NCBI GenBank assembly: GCA_016932815.1
Contig: JAFGCC010000007.1
Location: forward strand, 1 to 59,701
DNA length: 59,701 nucleotides
Origin: Microcaldota archaeon
GTDB taxonomy: Archaea; Micrarchaeota; Micrarchaeia; Anstonellales; Bilamarchaeaceae
Reading direction: 5' to 3'
The notes below the pieces were generated by a model that worked only from the letters and a program-made list of their open reading frames with translations, did no database searches and was not told the origin of the DNA. Numbering within the stretch: the stretch's first letter is position 1; each line of letters begins with the position of its first letter. Of this stretch, positions 26,601 through 32,963 are shown in pieces. Made by a program: the position numbers and the translations under genes.

Positions 26601-27885
26601 GCTAAGCGCACTCCTCCAGGAGATGGACGGGGCAAAAAAGAGCAAGAAGCAGGTAATAGTAGTTGGCGCAACCAACGTGCCAGACCAGCTTGACCCGGCC
26701 CTCATGCGCCCAGGAAGATTCGACAAGATAATCTACATGCATCTCCCAGATGATGCTGCCAGGAAGGCAATATTCAAGGTTTCCCTAAAGGGGCTGCCGG
26801 TTTCAAAAAGCGTCGATTACGACAAGCTTGCAAAAAAGAGCCGGAGGTTCTCCGGTGCCGACATCGCAAACGTGGTAAAGACCGCGCTCAGAAAAGCCGC
26901 AGAGGATGCGAAGAGGGCGGGCAAGGTAGTCCCGATTACGATGGACCACATCTTGGGCGTGCTCGAAAAAACAAAGCCCAGCACCTCCCTTGGCTCATTA
27001 GAAGACTACGAGCGCTTCCAGCTTGATTTCCAGCGCTCCGAATCCGGAAGCGGGGCCGAAGAAGATGCAGACGGAAAGAAGAAAAAGAAAGCAGTAGGCT
27101 GGGACGACGTTGCAGGATTGGACGACCTAAAAGGGGCGTTCAAGGAGGCAATCGAAATCCCCCTCCTCCACCCCGAACTCCTAGAGGAATTCAAGGTAAA
27201 GCCCAGCAAGGGAATACTCCTATTTGGCCCCCCAGGCACGGGCAAAACCCTCACAGTCCGCGCAGCATCCAACGAGCTGGATGTTTCATTCTTAACAATA
27301 AGCGGGGCACAGCTCATGCAGCAGGGATACGCCCATGCGGTAAACGTAATCAAGGAAACATTCAACAGGGCAAGGGAGAACCCCCCATCCGTAATCTTCG
27401 TAGATGAAATCGAGACGTTCGCCCCTGCAAGGGGAATGGGCCGCTCGGACATAGTAGGCCAGTTCCTAGTGGAAATGGACGGGGTAAAGGGCAATGAGGG
27501 AGTGCTGGTAGTTGGCGCAACCAACCGCCCCGACATCCTGGACAAGGCGCTCCTGCGCCCAGGGCGCTTCGACAAGGTATTCTACGTCCACCCGCCCGAT
27601 GAGAAAGGGAGGAAGGAGCTATTCAAAATCCACCTCGGGAAATTCACGGGGGGCCTGGACATAGGGCGTCTTGCAGAGGCGACTGCAGGATTTACCGGAG
27701 CCGACATCGCCGCGCTCTCCCAGCAAGCGAAAATGGGCATGCTCCGCGAGAAGCTATCTGGCAAGAAGGCGGAACTCGAAACTTCGGATGTAGAGAAGCT
27801 CCTCTCCGCAATGAAGCCTTCCGTAACCCGCAGGATGCTTGAAGAATACGAGAGCTTCGTGGAAGAATACGGGGAGCGCAGGTAA
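23683..27885 (+). CDS. Membrane-anchored double AAA+ (CDC48-like) ATPase with intein
   Basis: A 1400-residue precursor from ATG 23683. An upstream in-frame TTG exists, but the TATA-like TTAATAAACTT at ~23653 makes 23683 nearly leaderless. Residues about 35-325 contain some 8-10 hydrophobic helices. AAA domain D1 has Walker A GPPGTGKTL (about 395-403), then the pore-loop sequence QWYGES, which is interrupted by an intein, then Walker B ILFFDEIDAI and GATNVPDQLDPALMRPGRFD. D2 has GPPGTGKTL, VIFVDEIETF and GATNRPDILD. The mature extein should be ~903 residues. CDC48/p97 proteins thread substrates through the ring; here the ring would be fixed to the membrane by the N-terminal helices. No protease domain is present, unlike FtsH. 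Confidence 0.93.
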   Translation: MQEGQKEKSSEGTLLAEQKVRAYLNIAQKDENLWSAFLVFLGALSLLGAIPFYPIAIAFVLALACGAVAYKSPPLGVALGFILILPALSYQSAIFGWVGLMILALIFFEVFEHWGEIALLEVLVLLPFAVFPFSLLGGLIYFGMVWGSFHFGSAKSMIISTASVFMVLLLSSIWLVPNSAFFGINTAAYSALPAIQLTKPALPLISVIPGIIPALTNLANLQAVSQAWAAMGHIGSNMITLIIADGAIAQIAVWAAVLFFAGWFPGKSRNRWRQTIAALPILLVPAAYFIICAIYHYPFYPAMFLYAGLSVGAVALIDLAGVTFSRERKIERGKKTKKFGKFGFGDAADSGETLDSVGGYEDVKKELRDSILLPLQSKDLAFAYNLKVPSGILLFGPPGTGKTLLMRALANDMDYSFYPVKTPEILSQWYGESLPYSEKMLVKGEDGRVRLREIGEVVEKRLSVEVLAFDKSGMARFSKVTGHIKHKSTSPIYEVKTRTGRRIKVTAYHSLFSFDGSKISEVKTSELVPKSSYIAIPSSIPFSENPIIEMDLLSHLKEDDYGLSVSGVSAYALEAIGRLGEEKAMEILGYNSRSYMKQALKAGRAIKVRRFLALMDAAHITADSSKISVIAKRKRFPALIDVDEDFSTFLGLWVAEGSYNRKDTVRISVSRKEEKKAAALCRKLFGHATIYRKKNSNASDIYMGSKPLYVLMHDILGIHDGAHEKSVPDIAFSLGKKNMGAFLRGYFSGDGTIYSNQHGTAIVEASTASRNLADATLYLLLHFGIVGTVYPKKEWTGTPSWRVSFNGVENLRKFSEISFLDSRRAAKLTSAMESASWHRSPQVPIIGELRGIVAQKFPKWSASSTIGTDALMGVAFEEEPEFLVPMRNGIYLDRVESVKRVEDEEYVYDVSVEGLENFTAGFGGIFAHNSEKNVVEVFNRARDTAPAILFFDEIDAIGKRRALAGNDSVTPRVLSALLQEMDGAKKSKKQVIVVGATNVPDQLDPALMRPGRFDKIIYMHLPDDAARKAIFKVSLKGLPVSKSVDYDKLAKKSRRFSGADIANVVKTALRKAAEDAKRAGKVVPITMDHILGVLEKTKPSTSLGSLEDYERFQLDFQRSESGSGAEEDADGKKKKKAVGWDDVAGLDDLKGAFKEAIEIPLLHPELLEEFKVKPSKGILLFGPPGTGKTLTVRAASNELDVSFLTISGAQLMQQGYAHAVNVIKETFNRARENPPSVIFVDEIETFAPARGMGRSDIVGQFLVEMDGVKGNEGVLVVGATNRPDILDKALLRPGRFDKVFYVHPPDEKGRKELFKIHLGKFTGGLDIGRLAEATAGFTGADIAALSQQAKMGMLREKLSGKKAELETSDVEKLLSAMKPSVTRRMLEEYESFVEEYGERR
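24979..26469 (+). mobile_element. Intein with LAGLIDADG homing endonuclease
   Basis: A 497-residue in-frame insertion (precursor residues 433-929). The N-terminal splice residue is Ser (SLPYSEK), directly after the extein WYGE. Block B is VTAYHSLFSF (His). The two LAGLIDADG-type motifs are FLGLWVAEGS and FLRGYFSGDG, each with its acidic residue. The C-terminal splice block is GFGGIFAHN, followed by extein Ser+1 (SEKN). Removing it rejoins WYGE-SEKNVVEVF, which matches the AAA family. All blocks are intact, so splicing and homing activity are both plausible. Position: pore loop 1 of AAA domain D1. Confidence 0.93.
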
Positions 27886-27908
27886 GTCGGATGCCCTCCG
27901 GGCCCGCT

Positions 27909-27944
27909 CACCAGGCAAGGGGGAAGCGTCCCCCTCGCCTAGTG
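27909..27944. repeat. Long hairpin downstream of the AAA gene
   Basis: Arms 27909-27924 and 27929-27944 pair at 14 of 16 positions with the 4-base loop AGCG; the core is AGGCAAGGGGGA with TCCCCCTCGCCT. It begins 24 bases after the AAA stop codon. Likely a transcript-end structure; it also marks the left edge of the AT-richer retroelement island. Confidence 0.5.
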
Positions 27945-28082
27945 GAACATACTCCCCCTCATTATTCTTCTTTTGCCTTCGGGTTTCCAGTTTCGGGTTG
28001 CGGGTTTTGGAATTTTGCGTTTGATAATTTAGGGTTTTCTGTTTCGGGTTTTGATGAGTTAGAAAAGGAGATAACCAAATTA

Positions 28083-28355
28083 ATGCAGGATGAAGACGTT
28101 ACCAAAAAATCAGGCATTTACCCGTATGTTTTAACAAGAGAGGAGAAATACCTGAATATCCGTGCCTTTACCGACAATCAAAAAAGGGAAGCATACGAAA
28201 GGCAAAAGGGCATTTGTCCGAAATGCAAGGAACATTTTGAGATAGGAGAAATGGAAGCCGACCACATAAAGCCGTGGCATGAGGGAGGGAAGACTACTGC
28301 CCAAAATTGCCAGATGCTATGCAAAGCGGATAACAGGGCCAAATCAGGGAAATAA
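28083..28355 (+). pseudogene. HNH endonuclease remnant (C-terminus of a DUF262-type protein)
   Basis: The 90 residues from ATG 28083 match the C-terminal HNH part of DUF262/GmrS-like endonucleases as I recall them: YPYVLTREEKYLNIRAF, AYERQKGICPKC, MEADHIKPWHEGGKTT, NCQMLCK. The N-terminal ParB-like DUF262 domain (several hundred residues) is missing, and upstream sequence is GGGTTT-rich non-coding DNA. The final zinc ligand expected after MLCK (usually CxxC) is replaced by ADN. It is therefore read as a truncated, probably inactive relic of a restriction or mobility gene. Open reading extends upstream to 27891, but that part is not protein-like. Confidence 0.75.
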
Positions 28356-28440
28356 CCCGTTTTTGGAGCCATTATGGGCTTTATGAGCAAACACCGCACT
28401 TTATTAGCAAAAGGAACTATTTTAGCAAAGCCGCGGTAAC

Positions 28441-28456
28441 CGATACATATTTAAAC
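28441..28456 (+). promoter_or_regulatory. Promoter of the DGR target gene
   Basis: CGATACATATTTAAAC has BRE-like and TATA-like halves about 40 bases before the ATG at 28495. It resembles the CGATAGTTATTTAAAC core of the duplicated promoter at 406-443. A GGTGA signal lies 6-10 bases before the start. Confidence 0.55.
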
Positions 28457-28494
28457 ATGACCAAACACAATAACAATCAATAATGGTGAAAATC

Positions 28495-29175
28495 ATGGCA
28501 CACGCACAAGCTAAAACAGAACAAAAATATGAAGGAACAAGAGACCCTAAAAGGATGTTGACTCACAAACTGCTCAATGAAGCAATAAGAAAAGACTGGA
28601 ATAACGTTGAAGGATTGCTTCCAGCTAGAACATCAACTTCGCTTGAGTACAAAGCAGGCGCAACAAAGGCTAAATCCTGGGATTATGGAAAGAAAAAGGT
28701 AAGCATAGATTTGCCTCTTGAAGATGGATGGTATGTGCCGGATGGAAACCCTTTTGATATCCCAAATGGCCGCAGGAGCAACCCTGATGATCCGGATGCT
28801 CTTTATCTGATAAGAAATCAGAAGGAGGCGTTCGCCGGCCCTGTTGGCCGTGGCGGCGGCTACTTCGACGGCAGGAGGCGTGGCGTCTTTGCCTGTGGCG
28901 GCTGGTCCGATGATTCGGGGGTGGCGTTGATTGGTCGCGAAGCGACCACGCCGCTGGCAGATGTACCGGAAGAAAGGCTGGTTGAAGTCGCTGACCCAAA
29001 AGCATTGGTGCAGAGAGCCCGACTATTGGAAGCTGCGGCAAAGGAACTGACTGAGCGCTTGGGAGGAGTGTTAACTCCGGAAGCATTTGCCCGTTTAATC
29101 AAACCAACTTCGGATGAGGCAGCTTTCCTGAGGGAATTGGCCGGAAAAATCGAAGCGATACAGCAAAAAGCGTAA
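28495..29175 (+). CDS. DGR target protein (variable, C-type-lectin-like fold)
   Basis: A 226-residue protein. ATG 28495 is chosen over 28483 because GGTGA precedes it at normal spacing. Residues ~1-50 are a helical head and 60-150 resemble the C-type-lectin/FGE-like fold of DGR targets as known in DPANN archaea (LEDGWYVPDGN, SDDSGVAL). The variable repeat encodes residues about 114-145. Diversified residues include the GGY after GRG, the Gly after FD, the Gly and Phe flanking Val in GVF, and CGG before WS. A ~75-residue helical C-terminus follows, which is unusual since the VR is mostly at the C-terminus in classical DGRs. No signal peptide is seen, so it may act inside the cell. Confidence 0.88.
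   Translation: MAHAQAKTEQKYEGTRDPKRMLTHKLLNEAIRKDWNNVEGLLPARTSTSLEYKAGATKAKSWDYGKKKVSIDLPLEDGWYVPDGNPFDIPNGRRSNPDDPDALYLIRNQKEAFAGPVGRGGGYFDGRRRGVFACGGWSDDSGVALIGREATTPLADVPEERLVEVADPKALVQRARLLEAAAKELTERLGGVLTPEAFARLIKPTSDEAAFLRELAGKIEAIQQKA
28834..28929 (+). repeat. DGR variable repeat (VR)
   Basis: Aligned without gaps to the template repeat at 29423-29518 (offset 589). The first 22 bases are identical. Over 96 bases, 20 of the 26 template adenines are changed here (17 to G, 3 to T), and only one non-adenine template base differs (C to G at 28926). Such adenine-restricted change is the hallmark of mutagenic retrohoming. Confidence 0.95.
28932..28948 (+). repeat. Hairpin just after the VR (DGR target-site stem-loop)
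   Basis: TGGTCGC-GAA-GCGACCA is a perfect 7-bp stem with a GAA loop, starting 3 bases after the VR end. In the Bordetella phage DGR a short GC-rich hairpin with a GAAA loop sits at the same place and is needed for efficient retrohoming. It is absent after the TR. Confidence 0.8.
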
Positions 29176-29253
29176 TCCCTTCCCTTTTTTAATGTTCCAT
29201 TCCCAATGCCATTCCCTTGCCTTGCAGGTTAGGGCCACACACTCGCTTACAGC

Positions 29254-29277
29254 ACCAAGGGGCTTCTGCCCCTTGGT
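29254..29277. terminator. 10-bp perfect hairpin after the DGR target gene
   Basis: ACCAAGGGGC-TTCT-GCCCCTTGGT, a perfect stem with a 4-base loop, 79 bases beyond the target stop codon. There is no T-run after it. It probably ends or protects the target transcript, or separates it from the TR transcript. The rest of 29176-29421 has no gene; I looked for a short Avd-like accessory protein there and saw none. Confidence 0.5.
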
Positions 29278-29421
29278 CATGAAATACAGCAGCGACAGTT
29301 AGTAGTTTGTTCTTTTGCGAAACCTGAAGCTGCGGTGGGGCTCAATGAGCCATCTTGATGAATGAAACTTCATTGGGGCCTTGTGCCGGCAAACACATGG
29401 CTTAAGTAAGCGGGTTACATT

Positions 29422-29518
29422 GGCCGGCCCTGTTGGCCGTGGCGACAACAACTTCGACAACAGGAGGCGTAACGTCAATGCCTATGACAACTGGTCCAAT
29501 GATTCGGAAATGACCTTA
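29422..29518 (+). repeat. DGR template repeat (TR)
   Basis: Template partner of the VR at 28834-28929. Between GGCCGGCCCTGTTGGCCGTG and the end it is rich in AAC, GAC and AAT codons (26 adenines), the usual template style that allows Asn/Asp codons to diversify broadly. It lies between the target gene and the reverse transcriptase, 49 bases before the RT start. It is in the same reading frame as the RT with no stop codon between them. Confidence 0.95.
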
Positions 29519-29566
29519 ACCTGCAATGCTGGGGTTTATTTCTTTTTCTCATCCTTCTATTATTCT

Positions 29567-30666
29567 ATGCGAAGCTACAATGATTTATACGGACATCTTA
29601 CCTCTTATGAAAACCTTGAGCTTGCTTTCAAAAAAGCAAAGAAAGGAAAAACCCTGAAAGATTATGTTGTCAGGTTTGAAAGCAATATTGAAGAAAACCT
29701 GCTGAAACTTCAATTTGAACTTCAATCCTTCACTTACCGGCCAATGCCCATCCAGACTTTCATAATAAGAGATCCAAAAACCAGAAGAATTGGGGCATCT
29801 GACTTTAGAGACCGCGTGGTCCATCATGCAATATGCAATGTGATATCCCCAATTCTGGGAAACAGTTTCATTTTTGATTCATTTGCAAACCAAAAAGGCA
29901 AAGGAACCCATTCCGCCATAAAAAGATTTGAGAAATTTATGAGGGGAGCCCCGGCCGATAATTGCAGAATCCAAATAGGGGGGGGGGCAAGCGAGTTTTG
30001 GACAACAGAACCCATGCCGGTTATGTGTTCAAGGCAGATATAAGACACTATTTCGAAACTGTTGACCATCAAATCCTGCTTAAGCTAATACGAAAAAGAA
30101 TCGAAGATAAGAAAACAATGTGGTTGATAGAAACAATTCTGAAAAATCATACGACAAGGATTCCCGGGAAGGGAATGCCATTGGGCAACTTAACTTCCCA
30201 GTTCTTTGCGAACCTATACCTGAATGAGCTTGATTATTTTGTAAAACATAAGCTTAAAGCAAAATATTACATTCGCTATGTTGATGATTTTGTAATCCTC
30301 CATAAGAATAAGAGACTGTTGAAAAACTGGAAGAAAAAGATAAACAATTTTTTGAAGGAGAAACTGAAACTCGGTTTACATCCTGAAAAATCCAAAATAT
30401 TTCCTTTGAAAAGAGGGATAACACTTCTCGGTTTCAGGATTTTTTCAAAGCATAGGCTGTTGAAGAAAAGCAATGCGAGAAGAATATGGAAGCGCCTTGG
30501 CAAGTTCAAGCAAAAATACCAATCCGGAAACATAGAAAAAGAAAAAATCTCCCAAAGCCTGGATGGCTGGATTGCATACGCGGAATTCGCCAATACCTAC
30601 AATCTGCGCATGAAGGTTGCATTTGCTTTTGCTGAAGCTTTCAATACGGAAGGAATAGCAAAATAA
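29567..30666 (+). CDS. DGR reverse transcriptase, frameshifted at a G10 tract
   Basis: Start ATG 29567 (MRSYNDLYGHL). The upstream part to about 29977 has the RT N-terminal motifs (FRDRVVHHAICNVISP, IFDSFANQKGKGTHSA). The downstream part continues in another frame with KADIRHYFETVDH (catalytic Asp), GMPLGNLTSQFFANLYL (the LGxxxSQ variant typical of DGR RTs), RYVDDFV at about 30274-30294 (catalytic Asp pair) and LLGFRIF. A run of ten G at 29978-29987 separates the frames. Eleven or eight G would restore one protein of about 366 residues. It could be a contingency tract, ribosomal slippage, a real loss, or a base-calling error. Codon use is AT-richer than in flanking genes, suggesting acquisition. 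Confidence 0.9.
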
Positions 30667-30715
30667 TCCGTTGTTTTCGCATTCTGGAGTGCTCCGTTTT
30701 AACCATTTCCCCCCC

Positions 30716-31288
30716 TCACAATTTCTTGAAGGCGACTACCCCATGCTGGCTCTTTGCAAAGCGGTAGCCCCTCCTAATTAGCGCCTTCTCGGTCTTGTTG
30801 CCCCTCTGCATCATCGCTTCGGAGAGGTTTTCGTCATTAGGCCTGATTGAGGAAGTGATTGCGACCGCGTATTCTTTTCCGAGCTCCCTTCCCTCTTCTT
30901 CGCGCTTCTCAATTAACAGCTCCCTTATCCCCCTCCCCTCATAAGCAAGAAGTATGGCATCATCTTCCAAGAACACCGCATTTCCCTCCCCTTCCTCAAA
31001 ATCCAGGGTGTCTGGGTTGAAGCGCACTTCCCATGAGAGCCCGACCGAAACGAGTATCCTGTCCACGAACGCCCCATAGCTCATTCCCTTCGAAACCACT
31101 CCCGAAATCTCCTCATCGGTTACGCTAAATAGGCACTTGCGCATCACTTTCGCGGCCTCTTCCACGTCCGATTCGTGCAGCTTCTTTATCTCCACTTCCT
31201 CGATTTCGGTTGGCGCGCGGAATTTCTTTGCCGGCTCGGCTTTCTTCACTTCCGAATCGATTATCTCGCTCTTGAATTTGCTTTTCAT
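30716..31288 (-). CDS. GNAT-family acetyltransferase-like protein
   Basis: A 190-residue protein from ATG 31288, whose ATGA overlaps the stop of the zinc-ribbon gene upstream. After a ~45-residue charged N-terminus, residues 48-190 have GNAT-like order: VEIKKLHESDVEEAAKVM, a strand pair with AVFLEDDAILLAYEGRGIRELL, then VAITSSIRPNDENLSEAMMQRGNKTEKALIRRGYRF. The usual Q/RxxGxG/A acetyl-CoA loop is not clear, so the catalytic state is uncertain. It is coupled to the zinc-ribbon gene, which suggests a joint role. Confidence 0.65.
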   Translation of the reverse strand: MKSKFKSEIIDSEVKKAEPAKKFRAPTEIEEVEIKKLHESDVEEAAKVMRKCLFSVTDEEISGVVSKGMSYGAFVDRILVSVGLSWEVRFNPDTLDFEEGEGNAVFLEDDAILLAYEGRGIRELLIEKREEEGRELGKEYAVAITSSIRPNDENLSEAMMQRGNKTEKALIRRGYRFAKSQHGVVAFKKL

Positions 31289-31623
31289 CCGAACCTCACC
31301 CCGCAAACCGGGCACTGCATCATGTAAACGTCCATCTTGTATCCGCACCTTGGGCACCGATACTGGGTTTTCTTTGCAGCGCGTATTTCGGATTCGAAAT
31401 CGTATTTGCACTCAACGCAGATTTTTGCATCCAGCTCGTTTAGAGCCTTGCATTTTGGGCATTTCTTGCGGAACATGCTCTTTATGCGCACTCCGCATTC
31501 GTAGCAGCGCTCCATGTCAAGCGTCACTTTCGCGCCGCAGTTTGGGCACTTGAATTCCTTTGAGGCAAGGGTTTTTTTCTCCCCGCCTCCAAAAGCGCCC
31601 TTCAATACATCCATAATGCCCAT
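31285..31623 (-). CDS. Triple zinc-ribbon protein
   Basis: A 112-residue protein starting at ATG 31623 (MGIMDVLKGAF). It has six Cys pairs arranged as three zinc ribbons: CPNC with CYEC, CPKC with CVEC, and CPRC with CPVC, at about residues 25-45, 54-74 and 90-108. Such ribbons bind nucleic acids or proteins. It is divergent from the large membrane-protein cluster that begins at 31704 and overlaps the next gene by 4 bases, so it is expressed with the GNAT-like protein. Confidence 0.85.
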   Translation of the reverse strand: MGIMDVLKGAFGGGEKKTLASKEFKCPNCGAKVTLDMERCYECGVRIKSMFRKKCPKCKALNELDAKICVECKYDFESEIRAAKKTQYRCPRCGYKMDVYMMQCPVCGVRFG

Positions 31624-31703
31624 CTGCACAACTCTCCAAAACTGCCTGCTTACTGGTTTCTTCCGTAGAATGCTTTTTATATTTTGTCTTCTTATTGGAT
31701 TAC

Positions 31704-32963
31704 ATGCGTGTGGCCAGGATGGAGAGGGCATTGTTGCTATTCCTGCTCATTTGCGTTTCCTCCTCCTTCGCAGCAGATATCGTCTTGCCCGAACTCGGCC
31801 TCCCCATGCTCTTCCTAGTCGCCCTCATAGTTTCTATGGGAATCGGGGGCGCATACATGGCAGGCTCGTTTTTGCAGAGCCCCCAGATTTCCGCCTGGTC
31901 ACGGCAGCAGGTGCGCGAGCTTTTGGCAGGATTCATAATAGTGGTCCTGATTTGGGGCGTGGCGATGGGAACCGACAGCCTCGTAGGAGCAATCTTCCTA
32001 AATGGCGGAGGAGGCTTCGCCTCGGTCGGCGGAGCCGCACTTGACGGCCACATAGAATACATGGAAGGGCTCTACCTCCAGGTTTGCGATGCATACCAGG
32101 CTGTGGGGATGTTCCAGGGCTTTGGGTATTTTGCAAGCCTTGGGGGATTCTGGTTCTATTTCGGCGCAGGAGGCTCGCCCTTTTTCGGGGTAAACGGCCT
32201 ATTGGGCCCCCTCTCAACGGCAGCAAGCAACCTCACAGTCCAGATACTCTCATTTAGGCTAATTAGGCTATTTACCTACTACATAGACGGGGTAATCCCC
32301 ACCTTCCTCCTCCCAATCGCCCTCGCATTCCGCATGGTGCCATTTACCCAGAGGGCGGGAAACACCCTAATTGCAATCTGCCTTGGCGCGATGTTCATGC
32401 TTCCCCTATCCCTCATTTTCGTAAACGAGTTTGGAAAGGCCGTAGACTGGAAGTATGACGATGCGCTCGATGCCAATTTCAAGTTCGAGAACATGGGAGC
32501 GGATAACGGGATGGTCGATTTCATAATGAACTTCACCGAGGTCATGTGCAAGAACGCGGTAATCCGCAACCTGCTGAGCTTAGGCGAATTCATATGGGCG
32601 GCAATATTTGCCGCTGTGATGTCCATCCCCTGCCTCGCAGGATACGGCGCGTGCTTCGTTTCGTATTTCATGCTCTTTTGGCTGGAACTCTGGCCGAACA
32701 TAGTCACGATTATACAGGTGATAATAGGCGCCCTGGTGCTTGCGGCATTCGCAATAGATGCTGCCACCCTCGCAGGGGGAGGGGGCGGGATTGCGGGAAT
32801 GGACAGGATTGCCACCTTGCTGATACCGGCAGTAACTGAAGCCACGGGATTCTCAATTGTTTCGTTCATGATAATAGCCCTCATAACCTTTACGGGCACA
32901 AAGGCGATATCCACCGCCCTCGGAGGCGAGTACGTCCTATACGGCGTTTCGAGGTTTGTGTAG
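31704..32963 (+). CDS. VirB6/TrbL-like polytopic membrane protein, paralogue 1
   Basis: A 419-residue protein, first of a six-gene paralogous array. ATG 31704 lies ~28 bases after TATA-like TTTTTATATTT; an upstream TTG is less likely. It has a signal peptide (to about residue 27) and about 7-8 hydrophobic helices. It carries the array's shared elements: motif A SFLQSPQISAWSRQQVREL (a short loop with Pro and an acidic or polar helix), motif B LPIALAFRMVPFTQRAG with a following LIAI helix ending in Pro, and the C-terminal helix with LGGEYVLYGVSRFV. The layout recalls VirB6/TrbL/CedA channel proteins of DNA-transfer machines; that link is inferred from shape. Confidence 0.8.
   Translation: MRVARMERALLLFLLICVSSSFAADIVLPELGLPMLFLVALIVSMGIGGAYMAGSFLQSPQISAWSRQQVRELLAGFIIVVLIWGVAMGTDSLVGAIFLNGGGGFASVGGAALDGHIEYMEGLYLQVCDAYQAVGMFQGFGYFASLGGFWFYFGAGGSPFFGVNGLLGPLSTAASNLTVQILSFRLIRLFTYYIDGVIPTFLLPIALAFRMVPFTQRAGNTLIAICLGAMFMLPLSLIFVNEFGKAVDWKYDDALDANFKFENMGADNGMVDFIMNFTEVMCKNAVIRNLLSLGEFIWAAIFAAVMSIPCLAGYGACFVSYFMLFWLELWPNIVTIIQVIIGALVLAAFAIDAATLAGGGGGIAGMDRIATLLIPAVTEATGFSIVSFMIIALITFTGTKAISTALGGEYVLYGVSRFV

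Noticed and set aside
27909-27944. Integron attC-type site
   Set aside because: The hairpin is nearly perfect and lacks recognisable R/L boxes with extrahelical bases; no integrase is in the window.
29176-29421. Avd-like accessory gene of the DGR
   Set aside because: No open frame of suitable length or helical character exists between the target gene and the TR.
30716-31288. RimI-type acetyltransferase
   Set aside because: GNAT-like pattern is present, but the acetyl-CoA loop is not clear, so no specific name is justified.
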